Shown: positions 37,797 to 47,710, counted from the first letter of the stretch. The stretch: DNA of 64,000 bases from Clostridiales bacterium (GCA_015055605.1 SVHV01000001.1:439026-503025), one strand, 5' to 3'. Notes: generated by a model not told the origin, from the sequence alone. Numbers and translations are program-made.

Positions 37797-40700
37797 TTAC
37801 TCTACTTCTATCAAAGTCTTTAAATAGAATGAATAGATATATTTTTTTGAAATTTTGATATTTTTGGCTAGTTCAAATGCCCTCTTATATATCTCTAATT
37901 GTAGAGAATATTCATCTTTTAACATCTGAATATTTGTAGTTCTGTTTGTCTTGTAATCTATTAAAATAGCGTCTTTTTCTAGTTCTATAACTAAGTCGAT
38001 AACTCCCTGCACTACAACCTTAGTTTTATTATCGCTATTTTTCACTAATTTATTATAGTTTTCGCACATTAAGAATTGCTTTTCTCTATATACAGCCTTA
38101 GCATCCTTAATTAGTGCTCCAACGATTTTACAAGCCTCTACTATCTCATCTACTTTAATACTATTTTTTAGTGAAGAATCCAACTCTCCCTCAGAAATCA
38201 ATCCAGATATTAGAGCCTCTATATCCTCAGCACTTTCGTTAAAGTTTACTCTTTGCATCACTGTATGATATGCAGTACCCAACTTAAGCGAGTCTACCCC
38301 ATCTACTTTATCGGTGATATTAAGAGATTTTGGAACAGAAATTATATTCTCGTAGTCAACCTCTTCTCTAAGAATATTAGTAACTGTATTTTTTATAGTA
38401 AAAGTCTCTTTGCTAGGCTTATTTTGATATAAAGACTGCAAACTCTGTACCAGTTTTGAATCAGCACCAGAAACAATTACTTCGCCTTTCTCGTTTTGAG
38501 AAGATGTTTCCACCTCATCAATCTTGATAATCTCTATATTAGATTGATTAGGTTCATTCTCATTTAGAATAATATTCTTGCCTCCAGCAATCTTTTTTAC
38601 ATCTGTCTGTGAATATGTCTTAAGAATCATATCGAGCATACTAGATGAAGAATATATTGGAGATTTGTGATTAATCTCAAGTTTGGATAAATCATAAGTA
38701 CCCATAAGAGTCAAATATTCTCTAGGTCTAGTCATTGCAACATACAGAAGTCTAATCTCCTCATCAAACTCCGACTTTGCATTGTCTAATTTACTTGCCT
38801 TTCTAATTATTGTTTCTGTAGCAGTTCTTTCTTCTATATCAATACTCTTAATACCCAAACCAAATGTATTGTTGATAACAATGTTTGAACTATCTTGATT
38901 GGTTCTAATTTGTCTACCCAAACCACATAAAATAACTGCAGGATACTCTAATCCTTTACTATGATGAATTGTGCATATTTGCACAGAATTGCCCTGAGCA
39001 CCAATTGTCTGTTTAAGACTCTTTTGTGCAACAAAGTCAATATACTCTAAGAATTTATCTAAATTATATTTATAGTTATCATTATCTGCAAAAGCGATAA
39101 ATTCAAATATATTATTCTCTCTTTCCATACCTTTAGGTAAACTCTTATAGAATAAAATGAGAGAATATTTCTCTACAATATCCCAAATCATCTCTGCCAA
39201 AGTATGATTAGTTTGATACTGTTTATAATATTGTAAAAAGTTTAAAAACTCCTTAATTTTAGCGAAAATATTATCATTTGCATTATATTCAAAAACTGCC
39301 TCATAATAAAATTTCTTACTGCTCTGCTCACGAATTTGAATCAATTCATCTTCGGTAAAACCAAATAGCACCTTGAGTGCTGTAGCCATAGATAAATCAT
39401 CTCTATAATTAGATAGTACCTTAAGAATAGATACTAGAACTTTTATTTCATTAGATTCAAAGAAATCGGTATCTATCTCTGTAGTTACAGGAATCTGTAA
39501 ACTAGAAAGTGTATTATATAGTGTATAAGCAAGGTCTCCCCTAGACCTCATAATGATAGCAATATCCCTATAATCAAATTTAGTTCCATCTATTTTCTTC
39601 TTCTGCATCAAGGAAACTATCTCTCTAGCGACCATAAGAGCCTCTGCCTCAACCCGATTATTCTCCGATTCAAATGAATCAAGGATAGATAATTTTACTC
39701 TACCACAATCAGGATTTTTCTCACTCTCAAATCTAGCAGTAGCCTTGTAATCAATACCAATAGTATCTTCTGTAATCAAGTAGTCAAAGACCTGATTTGC
39801 ATACTCAAGTATATTTAACTCGCTACGATAGTTTTTATTAAAAGTAATGAGTTTATTACCCACACCGTCTTTTAAGAACTGCTGAAATTTAGCAATAAAA
39901 ATCTTAGGCGATGCTTGACGGAAAGCATAAATACTTTGCTTAACATCACCTATCATATAATAGTTATCACCCGAAGTTAATTTAGATAGTATCAATTCTT
40001 GCTTTTCATTAATATCCTGATACTCATCAAAAAATATAAATTTATAATGATTCTTAAGTTCATCTCTAACATTCTTATCTTCTAAAATCTGAAGCATAAT
40101 CGTTTCGAGGTCATTAAAATCAAGTGCATTTTTTTCTTTCTTTAGTTTAATATAAGCCGACTCTATCTCATCAGATAATGTTATTATCTTAGTTAAATTA
40201 TTTTTAGCCTGAGTAATCCCCTCTTGAATCTTGTCATACTCTGTAAAAATAAATTCTTTCTTTAGATTAGTTTGAATAGTCTTTAAAATTTCCTTAACAT
40301 ACTCTAAGTTCCCCTCAAAAACTTGTTCTTCTGGGGTTGCTTTTTTTAATTTATTAGGTTTTCTTGGGGCTGTAAAATTATTATAAATTTTTAGTGCTTG
40401 AGAAAAACTAGTTGAATTACCAAATTCATCTATAAATTGTTTCCATGCAACGATAAATTCACTATGTTTGTCAAGAGCAAATACACTAGCTTCATTTAAC
40501 AAGTCGTCTAGAGTTGTCATCATTCCGAAGAATTTTTGTTTATACTGTTCAATAATATATTCACACGCAATATTGTGGTCCAAATCAAGATTATAACTAT
40601 TATTACTAGTAGATTCTCTCCACTCTATATAGTTAGACTTAGAGCCTGCAAAATTATGTAATTGTTTGATTAGTTGCTTGAGATTTGAATCACTCCTATC

Positions 40701-41198
40701 TGAATTATATGAATTAAACAAGTCAAAAAAGTCATCATCTTTTTCAACAATATGTTTTTTAAAGACAGATTGAATAGCACTATCAAATAAATAGTCGGTT
40801 TCCCTATCGGTAATTAGATTAAAATCCGGACTCTGCTCTATCACATAAAAATACTTAACAATAAGTTTTTTACAGATTGAATGCAGTGTCCCAATTTCGG
40901 CGTTTCCGATATTTTCTAGTTGTTTCTTAAAATACTCTTTGTCCTCATTATTTTTAAGAGTTGGTAATAAATTAGATATGGCAATATAGAGCCTCTGTCT
41001 AATCTCAGCAGCAGCCGCATTTGTAAATGTAACAACTAATAAAGACGATATAGGAAACTTATATTTATTAAGCAACATTAAGAGTTTCTGAATCATAGTA
41101 GATGTCTTTCCTGAGCCAGCAGATGCAGAAACTAACACATTACAATCATTGGTTTTTAAAAACTGTTCTTGTTCTTCATTAGGTTTAAACTTCGCCAT
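37797..41198 (-). CDS. addA: ATP-dependent helicase/nuclease subunit A
   Basis: UvrD-type helicase and nuclease of AddAB, the Gram-positive RecBCD equivalent that resects double-strand breaks and recognises Chi. At 1133 aa it is slightly short for the family (~1200). Walker A is SASAGSGKT (residues 23-31), Walker B FFDEYQDINEKQ, motif V-like HHSKGLEYPAVILCG, and LLYVAMTRPREYL. The C-terminal nuclease has LIDYKTN. It overlaps addB by 14 nt, so the two subunits are translationally coupled. Confidence 0.96.
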   Translation of the reverse strand: MAKFKPNEEQEQFLKTNDCNVLVSASAGSGKTSTMIQKLLMLLNKYKFPISSLLVVTFTNAAAAEIRQRLYIAISNLLPTLKNNEDKEYFKKQLENIGNAEIGTLHSICKKLIVKYFYVIEQSPDFNLITDRETDYLFDSAIQSVFKKHIVEKDDDFFDLFNSYNSDRSDSNLKQLIKQLHNFAGSKSNYIEWRESTSNNSYNLDLDHNIACEYIIEQYKQKFFGMMTTLDDLLNEASVFALDKHSEFIVAWKQFIDEFGNSTSFSQALKIYNNFTAPRKPNKLKKATPEEQVFEGNLEYVKEILKTIQTNLKKEFIFTEYDKIQEGITQAKNNLTKIITLSDEIESAYIKLKKEKNALDFNDLETIMLQILEDKNVRDELKNHYKFIFFDEYQDINEKQELILSKLTSGDNYYMIGDVKQSIYAFRQASPKIFIAKFQQFLKDGVGNKLITFNKNYRSELNILEYANQVFDYLITEDTIGIDYKATARFESEKNPDCGRVKLSILDSFESENNRVEAEALMVAREIVSLMQKKKIDGTKFDYRDIAIIMRSRGDLAYTLYNTLSSLQIPVTTEIDTDFFESNEIKVLVSILKVLSNYRDDLSMATALKVLFGFTEDELIQIREQSSKKFYYEAVFEYNANDNIFAKIKEFLNFLQYYKQYQTNHTLAEMIWDIVEKYSLILFYKSLPKGMERENNIFEFIAFADNDNYKYNLDKFLEYIDFVAQKSLKQTIGAQGNSVQICTIHHSKGLEYPAVILCGLGRQIRTNQDSSNIVINNTFGLGIKSIDIEERTATETIIRKASKLDNAKSEFDEEIRLLYVAMTRPREYLTLMGTYDLSKLEINHKSPIYSSSSMLDMILKTYSQTDVKKIAGGKNIILNENEPNQSNIEIIKIDEVETSSQNEKGEVIVSGADSKLVQSLQSLYQNKPSKETFTIKNTVTNILREEVDYENIISVPKSLNITDKVDGVDSLKLGTAYHTVMQRVNFNESAEDIEALISGLISEGELDSSLKNSIKVDEIVEACKIVGALIKDAKAVYREKQFLMCENYNKLVKNSDNKTKVVVQGVIDLVIELEKDAILIDYKTNRTTNIQMLKDEYSLQLEIYKRAFELAKNIKISKKYIYSFYLKTLIEVE

Positions 41199-44100
41199 CT
41201 TCTGCCTCCTTACTCTTCAATTCTTCTATGGTTTCTATCTTATCCGTCTTCCTCTCATTATTGTCAAGATAATTACATAAACCCTTATAATTACACTTAT
41301 TACAAGCCAGCCCTTTTGTACTATTAAGAGGCTTAATAGAAATATCATTTGCTGATATATTAGCAATAGCTTTTCTCACCTGCATTACAGAATAATCTAG
41401 CAAATAATCAAGCTCTTCTCTAGTAAGGCATAGCTTTTTATAATAAGCACTAGACGATATTTCGCCATCTACCTTTGTGTCCAAATGCAAAACTTTACTA
41501 GTAACATCAGGCATTGCTAGAGATGTATCTATATCAACTATATTTGCCTTCTCTTTGAGTGTAACACCATTAAACTTATAGTTAGATGTAGCATTAAACT
41601 TATTTGAAACAGGTAGATAAAACACACCTGCAGGTCTCAAATTAGTCTTATTCTGGAAGAACTTAGCATAAGCAAGTAATTGAAGTTTGTTTCCACTATA
41701 TACATCACTATAGTCAGAAAAATCATTGCTACCTGTTTTGTAATCAATAATCACAAATTTATCAGATAAAACATCTACTCTATCAATCGAGCCTGTAAAT
41801 GTAATACCTTCTTCCACACAGTCATTTGTGTTGAAACTATATTCATAAAACTTAGGTCTATAGTTAGAAACTTGTAACTCATATACAATAGCATCTACAA
41901 CTCTAGCCATTTCACTATAAATAGACTTCATTATGATTTGGTTCTCAGGATTTTTTAGTATATCAACATACTCTTCTTTCTTAAGAATTGTCTTAATCAT
42001 AATAACAGCTTGTTTTTGTGCCATATCATAGATATCATTCTCATCAATATGAGCAACTATATACGGCAATAAATCTTTAAACACTAAATGAAAGATAGTT
42101 CCTATATCATTAGGCATTAACCTTACTTTAACGGCATCTCTTAGTTTTAGACCATATCTCACAAAATGCTTATATGGACAATTATAATAACACTCTATCT
42201 GACTAATGCTAGTGGTATTATTTCTAAATAAATTATGTTTACCATTAAGTCTAGTATCGCTTAATAACTCATTATTATTAAATACTTGATTTAGAAGTGT
42301 GTTAGAATTCACTTTGTAAAGAGAACTAAGCATCTCCCTAAATCCCCTCTTGTCCTCGTAAGTATACCATTGTTTCCTAAGTTTCAAAATGTTATCTACA
42401 AGAACTCTCTCAGTAAGGTTATTAAAAATAATATTCTCCCTATCAAGCATCTCAGCTGAATTGTTGATTATATCTAAAATATAAGAACCATTAACAGGCT
42501 CTTTATCAAACAATGCCTGCAAACTAAGTAACATTGTGCTAGGATACAGAACACTATCTGCACTAGACTGAGGATATGATAAAACAAGTTTACTCTTAAA
42601 CTTCATAAAATACTCAAAGAGTTTAAAGGTCTTCCTATTATTAATAGCACTAATAGTAGGATTGATTTTTTTAGCATTAGGAAGCCTAACAATTTCCTCA
42701 TCTGTAATTAACCCATTGTCTAGTTTATATATAGGTTGTTTTGTTTCATTAGAGCCCAAAATAAATAAATAATCAACAGGCGAAAAATAACTGCTATCTG
42801 CAGCGATAAAAATAGTATTGCTATTAATAGGTGGCAAACTAATATTTGTATTTTCAAAGTACACACTACTAGTTTCTATATACTCTGTAGCATCCTGCTC
42901 TGTTTCTCCAAAAACAGAATAGTAGTCACAAAGGATATTATTAAACTTAGTAACCACTTGACTATACACCCTCTTCTCAAGGTCATCAAGAGTACCTAAA
43001 TATGACTCACCTCTTGTGAGAATATATTCAAATATCTTTTTAGACACTTCTACAAAACTACTTGTATCAGTATTGTCCTTAATTTCTCTTTGAATATCTG
43101 TAATCATATTGCAAAAGTCTAGCAAGTCGCCATCTAGCATGTCTTTAATAATTGCATTATGAGAGCCTGCAGAAATAATTTTTAAATACTGATCATAAGA
43201 TGCAACCTTTTCATTATCAAAACTAAGCACTGGACTTTTTATTAAATTAATAAAGTCTGTGACATTATAATCAGACAACACAATAGACCAAATATCTAGA
43301 TAATTTCTAACTAATATATGGTCAGATAAAACTTTGTTTTCGTCAATATAATAAGGTATATCATACTTACCCATTTCTCTAATAAGTCTAGTAGAATATT
43401 CACTAATACTCGGCACAACTATAGCAAAGTGTGAAAAGTCCACTTTTTTAAGGATTGCCAACTCATATATCTTAGCAATCGCAAACTTAACTTCATCATC
43501 TATATTATCAAATGCATATATGTCAATATCTTCACTATGAGTAGGTGTAACCTGATTGTAAGTAAGAAGATTATTAAGTATAACATTATGTGTGTCATCA
43601 TCAAATTGATTAGCAGTAATAATATTAAACTGAAGGCCATTAGACTTATATAATTCAATTAAATCATAATATACTTTGTTGCTATAAATATTTGAGTTAT
43701 TATTATTTTTTCCATAAGTACAAGTTACATAAATAGCATCGCTAAACTTAGACAATTTATAGATTATATTGTACATAATGCTTGTAAAGTCATCAAACTC
43801 CACAATGTAAAAAATAGTATCTTTAAATGTATCTTTTTTAATAAGTGATGCAAAGAGCATTAATTGATTAAAACTATCCGTATAGTCCTTTTGTAAATAT
43901 TCTTCATAAGCAGAATATATTAGCTTAATATCTTTTTGCTTAAGATTAGAGTAGTTCACAGAATCATCAGTATACACCTCTTCTGGTGTGATATTACAAC
44001 TCTTATACAAACAAATAGTTTCAAATATTGTTCTAGCAAATCCCATAAAACTAGTAGCTTTTTTAAAAGACAAAAGACTATCTTTGTGTTTATTGAGGAG

Positions 44101-44376
44101 TTTTCTAACTAGAGCAATACCCGAATTTTTAGTGAGTAACTTTTTATTGTTTTTCTTATCTAAAATATTCTTTGACAAAGCTGTCATTGAACTAACAGAT
44201 ATATCAAAAAAACAACTCTCATCTAATTCTTCAAAGAGCCTTTTTTCTATACTAAATAAGCATCTATCGGGCGCAAGAATGATATGTCTCTTGCTCTTAT
44301 CTCTATTTTTTAACAAAGAGAATATTTGCTTATTATTATTTTCACTACATTTACCAGAAACAATATTAATATTCAC
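41185..44376 (-). CDS. addB: ATP-dependent nuclease subunit B
   Basis: Second AddAB subunit, 1063 aa. The C-terminal nuclease has the iron-sulfur Cys set (CYYNCPYKHF near residue 727; CNKCNYKGLC near 1030) and IIDYKTGSNDFSDY. The N-terminal Walker A, present as GxxGSGKT in B. subtilis AddB, is not seen: the chain starts MNINIVSGKCSENNNKQ. The start is GTG; no normally spaced SD exists. GGAG at 44406-44409 is 29 nt upstream and separated from the GTG by an 8-bp hairpin (44387-44405) that would bring it to about 10 nt. First gene of addBA. Confidence 0.93.
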   Translation of the reverse strand: MNINIVSGKCSENNNKQIFSLLKNRDKSKRHIILAPDRCLFSIEKRLFEELDESCFFDISVSSMTALSKNILDKKNNKKLLTKNSGIALVRKLLNKHKDSLLSFKKATSFMGFARTIFETICLYKSCNITPEEVYTDDSVNYSNLKQKDIKLIYSAYEEYLQKDYTDSFNQLMLFASLIKKDTFKDTIFYIVEFDDFTSIMYNIIYKLSKFSDAIYVTCTYGKNNNNSNIYSNKVYYDLIELYKSNGLQFNIITANQFDDDTHNVILNNLLTYNQVTPTHSEDIDIYAFDNIDDEVKFAIAKIYELAILKKVDFSHFAIVVPSISEYSTRLIREMGKYDIPYYIDENKVLSDHILVRNYLDIWSIVLSDYNVTDFINLIKSPVLSFDNEKVASYDQYLKIISAGSHNAIIKDMLDGDLLDFCNMITDIQREIKDNTDTSSFVEVSKKIFEYILTRGESYLGTLDDLEKRVYSQVVTKFNNILCDYYSVFGETEQDATEYIETSSVYFENTNISLPPINSNTIFIAADSSYFSPVDYLFILGSNETKQPIYKLDNGLITDEEIVRLPNAKKINPTISAINNRKTFKLFEYFMKFKSKLVLSYPQSSADSVLYPSTMLLSLQALFDKEPVNGSYILDIINNSAEMLDRENIIFNNLTERVLVDNILKLRKQWYTYEDKRGFREMLSSLYKVNSNTLLNQVFNNNELLSDTRLNGKHNLFRNNTTSISQIECYYNCPYKHFVRYGLKLRDAVKVRLMPNDIGTIFHLVFKDLLPYIVAHIDENDIYDMAQKQAVIMIKTILKKEEYVDILKNPENQIIMKSIYSEMARVVDAIVYELQVSNYRPKFYEYSFNTNDCVEEGITFTGSIDRVDVLSDKFVIIDYKTGSNDFSDYSDVYSGNKLQLLAYAKFFQNKTNLRPAGVFYLPVSNKFNATSNYKFNGVTLKEKANIVDIDTSLAMPDVTSKVLHLDTKVDGEISSSAYYKKLCLTREELDYLLDYSVMQVRKAIANISANDISIKPLNSTKGLACNKCNYKGLCNYLDNNERKTDKIETIEELKSKEAEDGEV

Positions 44377-44416
44377 TATATTTTTTATTGATAATTTTTA
44401 TCAATCTCCTACAATT

Positions 44417-44445
44417 ATTCTAGCAAATAATTGTAGAGTTTTCAA
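44417..44445 (-). promoter_or_regulatory. addBA promoter overlapped by an 11-bp inverted repeat
   Basis: TTGAAA, 17 nt, TAGAAT on the minus strand. A perfect inverted repeat (CTACAATTATT / AATAATTGTAG, arms 44409-44419 and 44426-44436, 6-nt spacer) covers the -10, much of the spacer and the predicted start, which is the placement of a repressor operator. Confidence 0.7.
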
Positions 44446-44474
44446 CTAAAGATGCTCATTCAAATACAGTCTTT

Positions 44475-44693
44475 TTATTTATGCTTTCTAAGTTCTCGTT
44501 CAAGCCTAGTTATCTTAGATAAATATTTATACTCCAGTTTATCTTTTATGGTACTCTTAAGTAAGCGAAAAAATCCAACAAATAAACTTTCTAATTCATC
44601 ATCACTAATCATACTAGTCCCACAAAACCTAAGGAGTCTAGGACTAAATGTATACACTCCCCTTTTTACTCTATTAATTCTAATATTTCTCAT
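44475..44693 (-). CDS. possible small protein, unknown
   Basis: A 72-aa open frame with a basic N-terminus (MRNIRINRVKRG) and an amphipathic, charged helix-like second half. It fills most of the gap upstream of addB, but no Shine-Dalgarno sequence is seen and another frame is open on the opposite strand. It may be spurious. Confidence 0.25.
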   Translation of the reverse strand: MRNIRINRVKRGVYTFSPRLLRFCGTSMISDDELESLFVGFFRLLKSTIKDKLEYKYLSKITRLERELRKHK

Positions 44694-44776
44694 ATTTAAT
44701 TATTGCCAAAGATACATAACTTACTCAACACTCACATATACATAATTTTAATAATAATGTAGGTAAAGGTAAAAAT

Positions 44777-45733
44777 ATGAAAGAAAACTTTTTACACATA
44801 CTCAGCAGTGTTCCTTGCATACTTGCTGTTAATGGCGAACAAATCGGAACAATAGATAATAAAAATGTCTTTGAACAAGATATTATTACAAAAACAAATC
44901 AAATCTTTATAAACTATCAGCCACTATGTAACGAAAAGTCATTTATTCCATATACTGTAACTATTCAGACTGCAAACCATCCAATATGCGACAGTGAATA
45001 TATTCAAGTTGTACCATTCCCAAACAATCACTACGATATTATTATGAAACCTTTCTATTACTATGAGATAAAAGATGCAAAAGTTTTATTTAGCAAAATG
45101 ACAGGTCCTTACTTTGTTTCAATCATTTCTAGCAACAATACACAAATCACAATTTACAACAATGCAAATATTGTATTTCAAACAGCCACACCCAAACTAC
45201 TTAATGCTAATGCTGAACTAAAAAATGAAATACTGGTAATAAGAGGAATTATATCTGATACAGAATATTATCTAATACTAATAGACACCTCTAATTTTGA
45301 AATAATACATAGCGATATTTCACACTCCATAGAAGAAATAGAAGACAATATTCAAAGTCTAAAATATTTAAGAAATCCTCCCCATCATGCAGAGGTATGC
45401 AAAGTATCAATTAAGGCTAAAACAAAGGATATTTTTTATGTATACGAAAAAGGAAATGCAGAAACAACCAGTAATAAATATTTGATGCCGTTGTATTTCT
45501 TAGAAGGACTCAAAGTAAATGATGAAAATCTATGCAAATGTCTATTATCTCAGAAATTATCTAGCACACCATTTCAAAAGTTCAAAAACTACTTTGGTAA
45601 AATAAACGATATCCACCTAAATAGACACAACACCTCCCCCAATATCAATTATACAATCTTATCAGACGAATATAAAAATTATGATTTTATTATAGACAAC
45701 GGCAAAATCACAGAAATAGAAGAAATATTCTAA
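44777..45733 (+). CDS. hypothetical protein
   Basis: A 318-aa protein with no recognised motif, signal or TM. It is rich in Asn, Ile and Tyr and looks largely beta-stranded in its first 180 residues (alternating hydrophobic stretches such as YFVSIISSNNTQITIYNN), with a more helical end. AGGTAAAGG precedes the ATG. No close partner: the next gene has its own promoter at 45749. Function unknown. Confidence 0.65.
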   Translation: MKENFLHILSSVPCILAVNGEQIGTIDNKNVFEQDIITKTNQIFINYQPLCNEKSFIPYTVTIQTANHPICDSEYIQVVPFPNNHYDIIMKPFYYYEIKDAKVLFSKMTGPYFVSIISSNNTQITIYNNANIVFQTATPKLLNANAELKNEILVIRGIISDTEYYLILIDTSNFEIIHSDISHSIEEIEDNIQSLKYLRNPPHHAEVCKVSIKAKTKDIFYVYEKGNAETTSNKYLMPLYFLEGLKVNDENLCKCLLSQKLSSTPFQKFKNYFGKINDIHLNRHNTSPNINYTILSDEYKNYDFIIDNGKITEIEEIF

Positions 45734-45748
45734 AGCATTATTATTCTT

Positions 45749-45777
45749 TTGATAAAACCAAACTTTTGTTGTATAAT
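45749..45777 (+). promoter_or_regulatory. promoter of the tandem zinc-peptidase genes
   Basis: TTGATA, 17 nt, TATAAT. It overlaps an upstream in-frame ATG at 45766, which supports starting translation at 45811. Confidence 0.7.
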
Positions 45778-45810
45778 AAAAAAAATATATTATATAATCA
45801 AAGGAAAAAT

Positions 45811-46527
45811 ATGGATACTACAAAAATAATTGCTATAGCTGCATGTGTAGTGGTAATTCTAGTTTTAATTGTTTTATCTAGTAAAAACAGAATCCATCGT
45901 ACATACAAAAAATACATGAGAGTAGACAACAAAATGAATCTAAGTGGAAAAGACTTTGCATTCATATCAAAAGAAGCTCTTGGACTTAAAGATTTACAAT
46001 TTGCTCTAGTTGATGGAAAACTTACAGATGCTTATAGTCCAAAGTACAAGACGCTACTTATGAGCGAAGAGGTTTGTAACACGGCTTCACTATCTTCTAT
46101 TGCTATCGTATCACATGAATTAGGTCATGCTATGCAACACAAAGAAGATTCTGGACTATTCTTCTTAAATCAGATGCTTGCTAAATTTACTCATTTTGCC
46201 AACAAATTTATCATTCCTCTATTAGTGTTAGGCTTAGCATCATTTATTTTCAAATACCCTAATGATTCTTTAGGTATAACACTTATGTTAATAGCTGTTG
46301 TATTATTCGGTCTGCATGTTCTACATTTGGTAGTTCTTATCCCACTAGAGTATGATGCCAGTAGACGAGCTCTGAAATACTTGAAGCAAAATAACTTTAT
46401 TACAAATGCAGAATTACATAAAGCAAAGAAGTTATTAGGTGTTGCCGCTCAAACATATATCGCAAATTTACTAGACAGTTTATTTATATTTGCTAAAAAG
46501 AAAGGAAAAAGAAGGAAGAAAAGATGA
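45811..46527 (+). CDS. YugP-type neutral zinc metallopeptidase (copy 1)
   Basis: Membrane zinc peptidase-like protein, 238 aa from the ATG preceded by AAAGGA. One N-terminal TM (~residues 5-26), then the zinc helix SHELGHAMQHKED (HExxH near residue 95), then two TM segments (~130-150 and ~155-178), and a conserved IPLEYDASRRALKYL with AHKAKKLLGVAAQTYIANLL. This is the pattern of the putative metallopeptidase family of B. subtilis YugP. Substrate unknown. Its stop overlaps the start of copy 2 (ATGA). Confidence 0.85.
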   Translation: MDTTKIIAIAACVVVILVLIVLSSKNRIHRTYKKYMRVDNKMNLSGKDFAFISKEALGLKDLQFALVDGKLTDAYSPKYKTLLMSEEVCNTASLSSIAIVSHELGHAMQHKEDSGLFFLNQMLAKFTHFANKFIIPLLVLGLASFIFKYPNDSLGITLMLIAVVLFGLHVLHLVVLIPLEYDASRRALKYLKQNNFITNAELHKAKKLLGVAAQTYIANLLDSLFIFAKKKGKRRKKR

Positions 46528-47237
46528 TATATAGTTTAGATTATTTTTTATTAGGAATTCTCCTAATACCAGGTCTTATATTTGCTGCTATAGCACAATA
46601 TAGAGTTAGCCATACATTTTCTAAATACAAAGAATATGCTTCAGAAACAGGAAGACCTGCTCACGAAGTTGCTAGAATGTTTTTAGACTATGCAGGACTA
46701 CAAGATGTTCAAATAATTCAAGTTAAAGGCGAACTAACAGATTATTACAATCATAGAAAGAAAACTCTTGCCCTTAGTCAGGCGACATATAACAGTTCTT
46801 CTATATCAGCTCTAGGAATTGCTTGTCACGAGGTAGGACACGCTCTACAATATAAAACTAGATACCTTCCTCTTATGCTCAGAAACTTCATTATTCCTAT
46901 CGTTTCTTTTGCAGATAGGTTTGTATGGATTTTATTAATTTTTGGTTTTGTTTCATTTTACCTAACAACTAGTATGCTATGGTTATGGATAGCAGTTGCT
47001 GTATTCGCTGGCTCTACCCTTATACATTTAATGACATTACCTATCGAATATAATGCTAGTAAGAGGTCATTAAAATTATTACAAGATAGCACAATACTTT
47101 CTCCTGATGAAACCGAAAAAGCAAAAGAAGTTCTAAATGCTGCAGCTCTTACCTATGTTGCTGGTTTAATAGTATCTATTCTAAACCTACTAAGATTCGT
47201 AATATACATCTTAATAAGGACAAGAAACAGAGATTAA
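46524..47237 (+). CDS. YugP-type neutral zinc metallopeptidase (copy 2)
   Basis: A 237-aa paralogue of the preceding gene with the same layout: N-terminal TM, HEVAR and ELTDYYNHRKKTLALS region, zinc helix ACHEVGHALQYKT, two further TMs, and LPIEYNASKRSLKLLQ. It is co-transcribed by a 4-nt overlap. The closely coupled, divergent pair may form a heteromer; that is inference. Confidence 0.87.
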   Translation: MIYSLDYFLLGILLIPGLIFAAIAQYRVSHTFSKYKEYASETGRPAHEVARMFLDYAGLQDVQIIQVKGELTDYYNHRKKTLALSQATYNSSSISALGIACHEVGHALQYKTRYLPLMLRNFIIPIVSFADRFVWILLIFGFVSFYLTTSMLWLWIAVAVFAGSTLIHLMTLPIEYNASKRSLKLLQDSTILSPDETEKAKEVLNAAALTYVAGLIVSILNLLRFVIYILIRTRNRD

Positions 47238-47239
47238 CA

Positions 47240-47268
47240 AAAAAACAACCTTAATGGTTGTTTTTTTA
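47240..47268. terminator. bidirectional terminator
   Basis: A perfect stem (aaaaacaacc / ggttgttttt) with a 5-nt loop between the zinc-peptidase pair and the converging DUF1540 gene. Confidence 0.85.
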
Positions 47269-47586
47269 TGGTTCAATATTTGTTATACACACGCCTGAAT
47301 TTTTACCGTTCATAACAGATATACCATTTGACCTACAATGACCATCTTTATTAAAAATACACTCTGCAGCACACTCAATATTAATATCTTTATTGTGTCT
47401 AAATGGGTGAATTTCTGGTGCTGCCTCAAACATATTACGACTAATGTCTTGCCTCTGTTTTTCGTCCAAATCATTATTTAATTCAAATGAGGAACATTCA
47501 CACATAACATCTATCTTAATTCCCCTCTTCATACAAGCACAACCATCATTATTTTTACAGTTGAGTTTTTTACATTTTAAATCCAT
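47266..47586 (-). CDS. DUF1540 cysteine-rich protein
   Basis: A 106-aa protein with Cys-rich ends: CKKLNCKNNDGCACMKRG at the start, and CAAECIFNKDGHCRSNGISV with a final C near residue 101, the DUF1540 pattern (C...C.yN..g.C.a..I.V). Probably metal-binding; the role is unknown in the family, which is widespread in Clostridia. Confidence 0.8.
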   Translation of the reverse strand: MDLKCKKLNCKNNDGCACMKRGIKIDVMCECSSFELNNDLDEKQRQDISRNMFEAAPEIHPFRHNKDINIECAAECIFNKDGHCRSNGISVMNGKNSGVCITNIEP

Positions 47587-47681
47587 ATTCTATCCTCACA
47601 ATATATAATAATATATTGTTCATTAATGATAAAAAATATACATCTTATCGATATTTAAAAGCAAAAGAGATTAGCAATTAG

Positions 47682-47710
47682 TTGACAAAACATATTATAA
47701 TAATTAAACT
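47682..47710 (+). promoter_or_regulatory. promoter of rplI
   Basis: Consensus TTGACA, 17 nt, TAAACT. It covers an upstream in-frame ATG at 47682, showing that this ATG is not the start of rplI. Confidence 0.78.
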
